DNA of 64,000 nt. Origin: Methylobacter marinus A45 (lineage in GTDB: Bacteria > Pseudomonadota > Gammaproteobacteria > Methylococcales > Methylomonadaceae). Positions within the stretch are counted from its first letter, which is position 1; every line of letters starts with the position of its first letter. Positions 8,688 through 16,967 of the stretch are shown one piece after another. Made by a program: the position numbers and the translations under genes. The notes beneath the pieces were generated by a model. That model was not told the origin of the DNA. It was given only the letters and a program-made list of their open reading frames with translations, and did not search any database. Where the stretch lies: contig NZ_KB912877.1 in the NCBI RefSeq assembly GCF_000383855.1, positions 248,001 through 312,000 on the forward strand, given 5' to 3'.

Positions 8688-9443
8688 TCAGGTGAATGTT
8701 GAATCAGGCAGCCATTTCGGCATGTCATCCTTGAGCCCTACGCCGGAAAGACCACGCCGCAGGGCTTCCTGGCTCAGATGAGCCAGTTTCGCCGCTGCAT
8801 CTTGGCAGGACAGGCCTTCGGGCGGATGAATATTGGAGATGCAGTTGCGTTCGGCATCGGTATTGCCGATCCGGGGTGCGTAGGTCAAATAGATGCCCAG
8901 GCTGTCGGCGGCGCTGAGTCCGGGGCGCTCGCCGACGATGATCACGGCCAGGCGCGCGCCAAGCAATGCGCCGATCTCATCCGCCAGCGCCACCCGGCCG
9001 TTGGGCACCAGGCAGACCGGACCGAGCCGCAGACCGTTGCGCCGATACGCCTCGACGATCGTGTTCAGCAGCGCCGGGCCGTGGCGGTCGACCGCGGTCG
9101 ACGACAGACCGTTACTGATGACCAGCGCCACATCGATCGCCTCGCGACTGCGGGTCTCGAGCCGCTCCCGGCTCGCCTCGTCAAGGCGGCGCCCCTGATC
9201 GGGCCGTTGCAGATACTGCACCCGATCGGCGACCGGCGTCGCCAGGCTCAGCGCTTCCAGCCCCAGCGCTTCGACCGCCCGCACGCAGCGGTCGATCGCC
9301 CAGGGCTGGCGCACCGCATCCCGGGCCGCCGCATGGGCGAGCTGGAAATCGAGCAAGGACGAGGTCGGCAGGCCGCAGCCGGACCGGCCCTGGGCGATCC
9401 TGGCCTGCGTATACCGACGCAGCGTGTGCCAGGAATCATTCAT
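8688..9443 (-). CDS. eutC: Ethanolamine ammonia-lyase light chain (EutC)
   Basis: A 251-residue small subunit of adenosylcobalamin-dependent ethanolamine ammonia-lyase, which converts ethanolamine to acetaldehyde and ammonia. Family landmarks are ARIAQGRSGCGLPT near the N-terminus, DVALVISNGLSS in the middle, IIVGERPGLSAADSLGIYLT and RNCISNIHPPEGL. The open frame continues far upstream inside eutB, but the ATG at 9443 gives the usual protein and shares an ATGA with the eutB stop, so the two are translationally coupled. No eutA reactivase, microcompartment shell gene or permease is nearby. Ethanolamine is therefore probably used as a nitrogen source or split without a microcompartment. Confidence 0.95.
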   Translation of the reverse strand: MNDSWHTLRRYTQARIAQGRSGCGLPTSSLLDFQLAHAAARDAVRQPWAIDRCVRAVEALGLEALSLATPVADRVQYLQRPDQGRRLDEASRERLETRSREAIDVALVISNGLSSTAVDRHGPALLNTIVEAYRRNGLRLGPVCLVPNGRVALADEIGALLGARLAVIIVGERPGLSAADSLGIYLTYAPRIGNTDAERNCISNIHPPEGLSCQDAAAKLAHLSQEALRRGLSGVGLKDDMPKWLPDSTFT

Positions 9444-10822
9444 GTCGGCTCCTCCGAAAGCACCGGGAAATGACTCAACAATGGCGTGGCAGCCTGCCCA
9501 TCCGCCAGGCGGTTCCGGCCATCGAAAATGCCCATCCTCTCCAGCCAGTCCTCGAACTCCGGCGCGGGCCTCAGGCCCAGCACTTGCCGCAGATACAGGG
9601 CATCGTGGAACGAGGTGCTCTGATAGGCCAGCATAATATCGTCGGCGCCCGGAACGCCCATGATGTAACTGCATCCGGCAACGCCGAGCAGGGTCAGCAG
9701 GTTGTCCATGTCGTTCTGGTCCGCCTCGGCGTGATTCGTGTAACAAATATCGCAACCCATCGGCAGCCCCAGCAGCTTGCCGCAGAAATGATCCTCCAGG
9801 CCGGCGCGAATGATCTGCTTGCCGTCGTACAGATACTCGGGGCCGATAAAGCCGACGACGGTGTTGACCAGCAGCGGCGAAAATTCCCGGGCGACGGCGT
9901 AGGCCCGCGCTTCGCAAGTCTGGGCATCGACGCCGTGATGAGCGTTCGCGGACAACGCGCTGCCCTGGCCGGTTTCGAAATACATCAGATGGCGGCCGCC
10001 GCGCCCCAGCGACTCGGCCATGGCCCGGGCTTCCCGCAACAGAGCCAGATCGATGCCGAAACCGCGATTGGCCGCTTCGGTGCCGGCGATGGATTGGAAC
10101 ACCAGGTCGACCGGCGCACCGCGCCGCATCAGTTCCATGCTGGTGGTGACATGGGACAGCACACAGGACTGTGTCGGGATTTCATGACGGCTGATGATCT
10201 CGTCGAGCAGGTTCAGCAGCGTATGGACATTGTCGAGATGATCGGTCGCGGGGTTGATGCCGATAACGGCGTCGCCGCTGCCGTAGAGCAAGCCGTCCAG
10301 GATGCTGGCGGCGATGCCGCGCGGATCGTCCGTGGGATGATTCGGCTGCAGGCGCGTGGCAAGGCGCCCGGGCAGGCCGATCGTGTCGCGGAAGCGGGTG
10401 ACCACCCGGCAGCGGCGCGCCACGGCGATCAGGTCCTGATTGCGCAAAATCTTGCTGACCGCAGCGACCATCTCCGGCGTCAGCCCGGCCGCCAGCGCCG
10501 ACAAATTGCCACGGTCCGCCAGCAGCCAATCGCGAAATGCCCCGACGCTCAAGGACGCGACGGGAGCAAAGGCCTCATCATCATGCCGGTCCAGGATCAG
10601 CCGGGAAACCTCGTCGTGTTCCGGCGCGATCAGCGGCTCCTCAATAAAAGTCTTTAGCGGCACTTCGGCCAATAGCCGCTGGGCGACCGCCCGCTCGAGA
10701 TCGGAATCCGCGGCCAGGCCGGCCAGTTCGTCGGCCGCCCGCCGGGGCGAGGCCTTGGCCATCAAGGTCCGCAGATTGCGGAAGTTGAAATTCTTAGCGT
10801 GCACGGTCGTGGAATAGTTCAT
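9440..10822 (-). CDS. eutB: Ethanolamine ammonia-lyase heavy chain (EutB)
   Basis: A 460-residue large, catalytic subunit, close to the usual family length. It is a TIM barrel that binds ethanolamine and holds the cobalamin with EutC. Landmarks are LSVGAFRDWLL, LPGRLATRLQPNHPTDDP, GDAVIGINPATD, FQSIAGTEAANRGFG, MYFETGQGSALSANAHHG and GCDICYTNHAEADQNDMD. The gene starts with an ATG at 10822 and runs into eutC with a 4-base overlap. I see no cobalamin riboswitch in the 216 bases that separate it from the divergent amine oxidase. Both flanking enzymes act on amines, so the region may serve amine nitrogen use. Confidence 0.96.
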   Translation of the reverse strand: MNYSTTVHAKNFNFRNLRTLMAKASPRRAADELAGLAADSDLERAVAQRLLAEVPLKTFIEEPLIAPEHDEVSRLILDRHDDEAFAPVASLSVGAFRDWLLADRGNLSALAAGLTPEMVAAVSKILRNQDLIAVARRCRVVTRFRDTIGLPGRLATRLQPNHPTDDPRGIAASILDGLLYGSGDAVIGINPATDHLDNVHTLLNLLDEIISRHEIPTQSCVLSHVTTSMELMRRGAPVDLVFQSIAGTEAANRGFGIDLALLREARAMAESLGRGGRHLMYFETGQGSALSANAHHGVDAQTCEARAYAVAREFSPLLVNTVVGFIGPEYLYDGKQIIRAGLEDHFCGKLLGLPMGCDICYTNHAEADQNDMDNLLTLLGVAGCSYIMGVPGADDIMLAYQSTSFHDALYLRQVLGLRPAPEFEDWLERMGIFDGRNRLADGQAATPLLSHFPVLSEEPT

Positions 10823-11038
10823 GTCTTGCCCGGTTGTTGACCTTTACCTTGTCATTCGATAAACCTCGAGCATATGACAACAATATGACTCGAATGTGAC
10901 AACCTGAATAGCGCGCCCCCGCGAAATTGAATTTTCCCCGTCCCTGACAAGTCTTTTGGCGCCCGAATCAGGCAGCCACATTTAAGCCAACTATTCAATC
11001 GGTCTTGCAGCCGCTGTGTCACACATTCAGTCATTTGA

Positions 11039-12529
11039 GTGCATAATTACAGACTGTTTTTAATTCCAACCCAAATGGCGATGCAAATGATGGTTAAATT
11101 CCCCTCCCGCGTATACCGCTTTACATTATTAGCTGTTTTGATTCTCACGCTCGGTTTCCGGCCCGGCTGGGCGCTGGCCGGGGACAATAGCGCCGACGTG
11201 CTGATCGTGGGGGCCGGCCTGTCCGGCTTGAGTTCGGCCTATTATCTGAAAAAAGCCGGCAAATCCGCTGTCATACTCGAGATGAGTCCGCATATCGGCG
11301 GCCGCATCCGCACCGCCACATACGCCGACAATGCCCATGCGGAGATAGGGCTGGAGGAATTCTGGGAAAGCAACCCGGCCGTTGACATCATGCGCGAGCT
11401 CAATATTCCGCTGGAGACTTTCTACACCAGTTTTTCAAGCTTTTACTATCATGGCAAACTGTATCCTTTCCTGCACGATTCCAACCTGGCATTCCTTGAA
11501 TCGGTGATTGGCGCCGGGGAAATGGCCGCCTACCAACACTGGGACCGGAAAATGGCCTCGCTCTATAAGCAGCTCGACAGCCGGCCTCTGCCCGATGAAA
11601 TCCTGGCGCTCAAGGACATATCTTTCGCCGACTGGATGCAAGCCACCAGCGGGCTGTCCCCCAAGGCCCTGGAATTTGTCCGCATCGAAACCGAACCCGA
11701 GTATGCCACCTCATGGGATCAAATCAGCGCGCTCGACGGCATCGCCGAATGGCATATCTTTTCAGGGCAAGGACAGGCGCCTTATCACGTCATAGGCGGC
11801 AACCAGCGCGCCGCGGAAGCGATCGCCGACTTTATCGGCAAGGACACTATACGGCTTAATCAGCTCGTTACCCACATCAGATCGACCGACTCCGGCGTCG
11901 AAGTCACCGCGACCGACCAGGGCAGCTTTCAGCAATATGTTTACCGCGCCCGTCACGTCATTGTCGCGGTGCCCTTATTCAGGCTCAACGATATCCAGTT
12001 CAGCCCGTCGCTGTCCGCGGAACGGCAACAGGCGATACAAACGCAGGCAGGCGGCGCCTACTTTACCGCCCATGTGCGGGTAGACCGCCAGGCCAGCCGG
12101 TTCTGGACGCATGACGGCGAGAGCGTTCTGCCTATCCTTTCCGATGGCCCCCTGGGCGTGATTTATGAAGGCAACTTTGAAAACGGCAACGATGCGCTAT
12201 TGAACCTACTGGTCACCGGCGCTTATGCCGAACGGTTCAATTCCCGGCTCAGCAGCCCGGAAGATATTCAGGCTACCTTGCTGGACGCCTTCGAGAAACA
12301 GTGGCCCGGTTTCCGGCAAGCGTTCAGGCAAATGACCTTTTACCGCTATCATCCCCGCGCCATCGCGTCCTGGCCTGTGGGCCGCTCGCGCTACGACAGC
12401 CTTTCCGATTCGTTAAGACAGCCCCAGGGCCGCATTTATTTTGCCGGTGATTTCACCGAGGACACCCACTCCAACGGCGCAACCCATGCCGCCATGCGCG
12501 CGGTGAAAGACATTTTGCGGCAAGATTGA
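11039..12529 (+). CDS. Exported flavin-containing amine oxidase
   Basis: A 496-residue FAD enzyme of the monoamine oxidase/phytoene desaturase superfamily. After a hydrophobic N-terminus (about residues 25-47, ending WALAG) comes the dinucleotide fold VLIVGAGLSGLSSAYYLKKAG, with ILEM as the ribose-binding acid segment and GGRI following. The C-terminal FAD-binding motif reads IYFAGDFTED. The leader looks like a Sec signal, which is unusual because most family members are cytoplasmic; covalent or early flavin loading would then be an issue. In-frame ATGs at 11075, 11087 and 11090 would also keep the signal. Substrate unknown; the divergent eutBC suggests amines. No partner gene is adjacent. 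Confidence 0.85.
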   Translation: MHNYRLFLIPTQMAMQMMVKFPSRVYRFTLLAVLILTLGFRPGWALAGDNSADVLIVGAGLSGLSSAYYLKKAGKSAVILEMSPHIGGRIRTATYADNAHAEIGLEEFWESNPAVDIMRELNIPLETFYTSFSSFYYHGKLYPFLHDSNLAFLESVIGAGEMAAYQHWDRKMASLYKQLDSRPLPDEILALKDISFADWMQATSGLSPKALEFVRIETEPEYATSWDQISALDGIAEWHIFSGQGQAPYHVIGGNQRAAEAIADFIGKDTIRLNQLVTHIRSTDSGVEVTATDQGSFQQYVYRARHVIVAVPLFRLNDIQFSPSLSAERQQAIQTQAGGAYFTAHVRVDRQASRFWTHDGESVLPILSDGPLGVIYEGNFENGNDALLNLLVTGAYAERFNSRLSSPEDIQATLLDAFEKQWPGFRQAFRQMTFYRYHPRAIASWPVGRSRYDSLSDSLRQPQGRIYFAGDFTEDTHSNGATHAAMRAVKDILRQD

Positions 12530-12561
12530 TACCAACGATGCCTCGGGGTTACGTTCGCGCT

Positions 12562-12588
12562 TTTACGGCCTATGGATCCGGCCGTAAA
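12562..12588. terminator. Strong hairpin after the amine oxidase gene
   Basis: TTTACGGCC and GGCCGTAAA form a 9-base perfect stem around a 9-base loop, 32 bases past the stop. The following sequence is AT-rich without a clean T-run. It may terminate transcription or stabilise the mRNA end. Confidence 0.45.
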
Positions 12589-12591
12589 TAT

Positions 12592-12741
12592 ATCCCTGTT
12601 TAAACACAGGATGCGCAGACGACAGGAGACGCATCGTTCGCGGGCGATGCGCTTCACTATGCTGCCTGGAGCGTCTACTTTTGGTCAACACATCTTATGC
12701 AGGATTCTGGTTTCAGCAAGTCATTTTTAGCCCAATCCCAT
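12592..12741 (+). repeat. Dispersed repeat family A, copy 2
   Basis: Homologous over most of its length to 8262-8421 and, over the CTGTTTAAACA end and the AAGTCATTTTTAGC end, to the inverted copy at 24299-24401. It lies next to repeat C, so this intergenic region is a repeat cluster. Confidence 0.7.
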
Positions 12742-12781
12742 GGTTGAACCTGGTCTACTGCTCAAGCCTGAAATTGTCGTT

Positions 12782-13105
12782 ATAACTGATGTTACGCGGC
12801 CAGTTGAATTTAGATCAATTTAATAAAGTGTCGCTAGCGCGACGGTTTTATTTAATCGGGTTTATCGCACCCGAAGGCGAGTTACTTTCTTTTGCGCGGC
12901 CAAAAGAAAGTAACCAAAGAAAAGGCCGCCCGTTGCCGCTTGCTCCCTGTGCTCCTCGCTTTCGCCGAGGGTTGCCAAAAGGGACTCCTGTCCCTTTGGC
13001 AACGCGCGGCTTCCCTGCCGCGCCCCTTCGGGCTGTTCTCGGCGAAAGCTCCGGTGCTCGGCGCGGCAAACGGGATGAAACCGTCCGTGCGTAACATCAG
13101 GTTAT
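12782..13105. repeat. Repeat C: 324-bp MITE-like element with terminal inverted repeats
   Basis: The ends ATAACTGATGTTACGC and GCGTAACATCAGGTTAT are inverted repeats with one extra base. The interior has the blocks AAAAGAAAGTAACCAAAGAA and, further on, a pair of self-complementary arms around GGCGAAAGC/GCTTTCGCC. Frames on both strands are open for 70-100 codons but read through the hairpin arms and have no ribosome sites, so I do not call genes in it. A partial copy lies at 22222-22262. Confidence 0.65.
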
Positions 13106-13286
13106 AATCGTTTCTGCCCGCTATTCCAGATATCGGTTGATACCAAGGCGTTTGCAGCTCTCTGTGAGAGCGAATTCATTCGACCCGAAACACCACACCA
13201 CGTCCCGGTTTTATTTTCAACCGTCATTACCCTGTCATAACCCGCTTGAATAATACAGCCTGATTTTCAAATTCAGAGCTTGTGTT

Positions 13287-14885
13287 ATGTTGAATGACTA
13301 TCAAAAATCCCGCCGTAACTTCATCAAAAACGCAGGTCTTGCCGTGGGCGCCGGCGTTGCCCCTTCATGCACCGGATTAAGCAATATTGCCGCCGCCTTG
13401 AATCCGACGTCATTGTCCGTCCAACCCCAATTGACGCATGGCGTTCAATTTGGAGACGTGCTGTCGGACCGGGCGATCGTCTGGAGCCGGGCCGACCGCC
13501 CCGGCCGGATGCTTGTCGGCTACAGTTTTAATCCCGACTTTAACGATGCAAAGCTGATACAAGGCCCCTTAGCCACCGTACATAACGACTATACCGCCCG
13601 CATCGATTTAACCGGACTGCCTGCCGGACAGGATGTCTTCGTTCAGGTCATGTTTCATGACAGCAATAATCACCGGGCATTGAGCCAGGCCGGCCACGGT
13701 TATTTTCGTACCGCCCCGGCGCATATGAAAAGCATCCGCTTCCTGTGGTCCGGCGATACCTGCGGCCAGGGCTGGGGCATCAACCCCGACATCGGCGGCA
13801 TGAGAATCTATGAAACCATGCGCCTGACCGACCCCGATTTTTTTATCCATTGCGGCGACAGCATTTATGCCGACTGCCCTATTTCGGAATCCCAGCCCGT
13901 CCATGAGACCGGTGACGTCTGGCGCAACATCGTCATTCCGGAAGTCACCAAGGTTGCCGAGACGCTGGACGAGTTCCGCGGCCGTTACAAATATAACCTG
14001 CTGGACCATAACCTGCGCCGTTTTAATGCCGAAGTCCCATGCGTCTGGCTATGGGACGATCACGAGATCACCAACAACTGGTCGCCCTCGAAAAACTTGC
14101 AGGGCGATGCCCGCTATGTCGAAAAGAATATCGCCGAACTCAAGACGCAAGGCACCGTCGCGGCCCTGGAATATGCGCCCATCCGCTACTATTCGGCAAG
14201 CCAAAGCCAGCGGATCTACCGCAAACTGCCGTATGGCCCGCTGCTGGAACTGTTTGTGCTGGATATGCGCTCCTATCGCGGACCCAATAACTATAACCGC
14301 CAGACGCAACCCGACGCCGATACCGCCTATCTGGGCCGCGAGCAATTGGACTGGCTGAAAGCCGGGCTGAAAAATTCGACGGCCGTATGGAAAGTGATTG
14401 CCGCGGACATGCCGATCGGCTTACAGTTGCCGGACGGCCTCGATGAACAAAACCGGCGCCAGTTTGAAAACTTCGCCAATGGCGACGGACCCGTTTTGGG
14501 GCGCGAGTTTGAAATCGCGGAGTTGCTGGCCTTCATCAAACAGGAAGGCATTGCCAATACGGTCTGGTTTACCGCCGACGTCCACTATTGCGCCGCGCAT
14601 TATTACGATCCCGGCAAAGCCCGGTTCAAAAACTTCGAACCGTTTTGGGAGTTCGTTTCCGGCCCGCTGAATGCCGGAAGTTTCTGTCCGCATCCGCTTG
14701 ACGATACGTTCGGGCCGCAACTGATCTTTCAAAAAGCCTCGCCCAGCCCCAACCAGTCGCCCTTGTCGGGACTCCAGTTCTTCGGCCAGGTCGATATCGA
14801 CGGCGACAGCCGGGTGATGACAGTCGCCTTGAAAGACATCGAAGGCGACACCCTGTTCACGCAGGACATTTATCCGTCAGCCTGA
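13287..14885 (+). CDS. Tat-exported alkaline phosphatase D (PhoD) family protein
   Basis: A 532-residue metallophosphoesterase of the PhoD family. The N-terminus KSRRNFIKNAGLAVGAG is a twin-arginine signal. An N-terminal beta domain (to about residue 140, with HGVQFGD and IVWSRADRP) precedes the phosphatase domain, whose metal-ligand motifs are SGDTCG, HCGDSIYAD, VWLWDDHEITNN and WFTADVHYCAAHYYDP. PhoD enzymes release phosphate from phosphodiesters and phosphomonoesters in the periplasm, using iron and calcium. No Pho box could be seen upstream, where repeats A and C fill the intergenic region. Confidence 0.92.
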   Translation: MLNDYQKSRRNFIKNAGLAVGAGVAPSCTGLSNIAAALNPTSLSVQPQLTHGVQFGDVLSDRAIVWSRADRPGRMLVGYSFNPDFNDAKLIQGPLATVHNDYTARIDLTGLPAGQDVFVQVMFHDSNNHRALSQAGHGYFRTAPAHMKSIRFLWSGDTCGQGWGINPDIGGMRIYETMRLTDPDFFIHCGDSIYADCPISESQPVHETGDVWRNIVIPEVTKVAETLDEFRGRYKYNLLDHNLRRFNAEVPCVWLWDDHEITNNWSPSKNLQGDARYVEKNIAELKTQGTVAALEYAPIRYYSASQSQRIYRKLPYGPLLELFVLDMRSYRGPNNYNRQTQPDADTAYLGREQLDWLKAGLKNSTAVWKVIAADMPIGLQLPDGLDEQNRRQFENFANGDGPVLGREFEIAELLAFIKQEGIANTVWFTADVHYCAAHYYDPGKARFKNFEPFWEFVSGPLNAGSFCPHPLDDTFGPQLIFQKASPSPNQSPLSGLQFFGQVDIDGDSRVMTVALKDIEGDTLFTQDIYPSA

Positions 14886-14954
14886 AACGGCTTGCGTGGA
14901 AACCGATGGGCGCTGGCGACAACTTGACGAACCCGACTGGAGAAGTGATTAAAC

Positions 14955-15251
14955 ATGGATAACGACACGCTGATAAACCAAGCGCGGCGCCTTTATGCCG
15001 TGTTACACGTCAAGCAATATGTGCTTGCCATAGGCAATAAAGCCGAATTCGACCGCCTTGACCATCTGGTCATGTGGGCTTATTGCCGATACCAGCGCCG
15101 GCTGAACCGCTGTGTTTTATGTTATCAGCACCGGCTGACCGACTGCAGCCGGGAGTTTGAAGGCAAAAAACGGCGCTTCTGCCCCAACCTCACGCATCGC
15201 CCCCATAAGCCCGACCCGGCCACGGCGGACGCATTCGAGGAAAAGCCGTAG
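14955..15251 (+). CDS. Small conserved-looking protein with a cysteine cluster
   Basis: A 98-residue basic protein without signal peptide or membrane segment. The motif CVLCYQHRLTDC lies in the middle and another Cys in RRFCPN follows, a pattern that could bind zinc or iron. I do not recognise a family. The ATG has a good GGAGAAG ribosome site 9 bases upstream. It follows phoD by 69 bases in the same direction and could be co-transcribed. The tail is Pro/Lys/Glu-rich. Confidence 0.6.
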   Translation: MDNDTLINQARRLYAVLHVKQYVLAIGNKAEFDRLDHLVMWAYCRYQRRLNRCVLCYQHRLTDCSREFEGKKRRFCPNLTHRPHKPDPATADAFEEKP

Positions 15252-15262
15252 ATATCCATGGA

Positions 15263-15296
15263 ACGGATGTTACGCCACCCCGCGCGTAACATCCGT
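15263..15296. terminator. Perfect 13-bp hairpin between convergent genes
   Basis: ACGGATGTTACGC pairs perfectly with GCGTAACATCCGT around an 8-base loop, exactly between convergent genes. This suits a bidirectional terminator, although no T-run follows. The core GATGTTACGC is the same as the terminal repeat of repeat C, so it may derive from two element ends placed back to back. Confidence 0.5.
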
Positions 15297-15303
15297 CATC
15301 GTA

Positions 15304-16743
15304 TCAATGCCTTCTCGCTTTCTGCCAGTTACGCCAGGTCGCCCAGAAATCCTCTCCCATACTTTTCAGCATCTGAGGTTTTTTCTCGGATTCGACGGCG
15401 GCATAGTTCATCAGCACTGCTTCCATGAAGGTACTGTAATCCAGCGCCACCGCGCCCGGCTTCTGGCTTTGCGGCACGGTCCCCGGCCGATTCTTGAACC
15501 ATTCGTTCCACTCGTCCGAGCCGGGCGTGTACATGTTCCAGGGCTGGCCCTCGATCACCGGCATTTTCACCGGATAAAAGAAGGTCAGCGGCTGAAATGA
15601 TCCGGGAAGGAAGCTGGAGGTGCCGTGGCAGCTCAGGCAGGAGGAACTGGGCAGTTTGGCGACGATCTTGCCATCGACCTCGACATTGGTTTTAACGGCG
15701 ATGTCGAACGGCCCCGACATGCGGCCGCCATACCCCAGGGTGACTTTGGCATAAGCCGGCGCCGCGGGATTGATATAGGTTTCCAACAATGGCTGCCCGG
15801 GATTCCGCGCGGAATTAACCTCAGGATCATTGCCCCACATCGCGCCGAGCGGCACCATTTTATCCCAGGCATCCTTGCCCGACGCGTCCTTGTCATAAAC
15901 CAGCGTGGTGAACACCCAGCCGGTTTCCGGCGCGGCGACGCTATCCTTGACGATGATGTCGAAAATGCCGACATAAATATCGCTCACTACCGGCGGTTCG
16001 TTGGGAACGGTGCCGTCAAGGTTGAACGGCGGACGATAGATTTGCCACTTCGCCGCCCCCTGCATCACCGGCCATTGTTCGCCGGAAGCATTAACGCCGG
16101 CGGATTTGACCACCAGCGAGCCTTCATCGAATTGCGCGGCATTGTTGTGCAGCGTCGGCACGCAACGTCCCTGCCCCGACCGGCATTTTTGCCAGACGCG
16201 GTGCAGCGTGTAAGCGGCAACATCGTTGTAATAAATGGTGGCGTAATTGCGGATATCGACTTTCAGCCCGGACTCTGCATACGTCGAAGCCGGCAGGATC
16301 TGCCCGGTATAAGTACCGTAAATCGCTTCCCTGCCCTCCCAGCCGGTTTTATCCACGGCAGCGCCGGCCCACGGCATGCTGTACCACTCATGCGTCGTGG
16401 CGTTCCATTCCTTAGGCCGCGTCACCATCACCCGCATGTCCCGGGTGACGGCTTCTTTCAGCGCCTCGATATAGGCATGGGCGTTATCCTTGGTCAGCGG
16501 CTTGCCATTCAAAACTTTTTGCCACGGCTGCTCGGCATTCGGCGGCGTTTGCGGATAGGCGTGATTGAACCGCCAAAGCGGCCCCTCGTATTCGACCCTG
16601 GACGGAATCTGACCGTTATTGACCGCGAACGGGTCCACCATTGCCGCCGTTTTTTGCTGCAGGGCCTGGGCGGCTCCCGCCCCCAGCAGTAACGCCAATC
16701 CTGCCGAAAATATGATCAATGGCCTGTTGTTTCTGAACTGCAT
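15304..16743 (-). CDS. Secreted protein with a single c-type haem motif, function unknown
   Basis: A 479-residue protein with a Sec signal (hydrophobic stretch LIIFSAGLALLLGAGAAQA). One haem c attachment motif, CLSCH, lies near residue 375 in a short cytochrome-like segment with downstream Met residues (FYPVKMPVIE) that could supply the axial ligand. The first 350 residues are not a known cytochrome fold to me; they contain Trp-rich segments such as EGPLWRFNHAYPQ and WVFTTLVYDKDA. It is probably a periplasmic monohaem electron carrier or haem-dependent enzyme. It stands alone on the minus strand, with 224 bases to the next gene upstream. Confidence 0.7.
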   Translation of the reverse strand: MQFRNNRPLIIFSAGLALLLGAGAAQALQQKTAAMVDPFAVNNGQIPSRVEYEGPLWRFNHAYPQTPPNAEQPWQKVLNGKPLTKDNAHAYIEALKEAVTRDMRVMVTRPKEWNATTHEWYSMPWAGAAVDKTGWEGREAIYGTYTGQILPASTYAESGLKVDIRNYATIYYNDVAAYTLHRVWQKCRSGQGRCVPTLHNNAAQFDEGSLVVKSAGVNASGEQWPVMQGAAKWQIYRPPFNLDGTVPNEPPVVSDIYVGIFDIIVKDSVAAPETGWVFTTLVYDKDASGKDAWDKMVPLGAMWGNDPEVNSARNPGQPLLETYINPAAPAYAKVTLGYGGRMSGPFDIAVKTNVEVDGKIVAKLPSSSCLSCHGTSSFLPGSFQPLTFFYPVKMPVIEGQPWNMYTPGSDEWNEWFKNRPGTVPQSQKPGAVALDYSTFMEAVLMNYAAVESEKKPQMLKSMGEDFWATWRNWQKARRH

Positions 16744-16967
16744 CGCTGACTCCCGATAATTGCATGTAATGGGCGACGGCAGGCACTTAGCGTCTGCCGG
16801 AGAAGGAACGAGAATGAAATAAAACCCGCCATTGCTGAGGATGGACGGCAGGACAAGTCAGTCTCGGGAGTTATAACATTCACGCTCCTAAGCTTAGCAA
16901 CAATCGGGAAAATAGCAGATTAAGCGTCATGATTTGGCCATTGCGCATGAAAGCAGCGCGCGGCCTG

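Noticed and set aside
8465-8695. 76-codon plus-strand open frame
   Set aside because: No ribosome site, no recognisable sequence, and it runs into the convergent end of eutC.
9444-9917. N-terminal extension of EutC
   Set aside because: Alternative frame inside eutB; the ATG at 9443 gives the normal protein and an ATGA coupling.
10823-11038. Cobalamin riboswitch upstream of eutB
   Set aside because: No B12-box-like sequence was seen on the minus strand.
12789-13094. Overlapping frames of 70-100 codons on both strands
   Set aside because: They lie inside repeat C and read through its hairpin arms; no ribosome sites.
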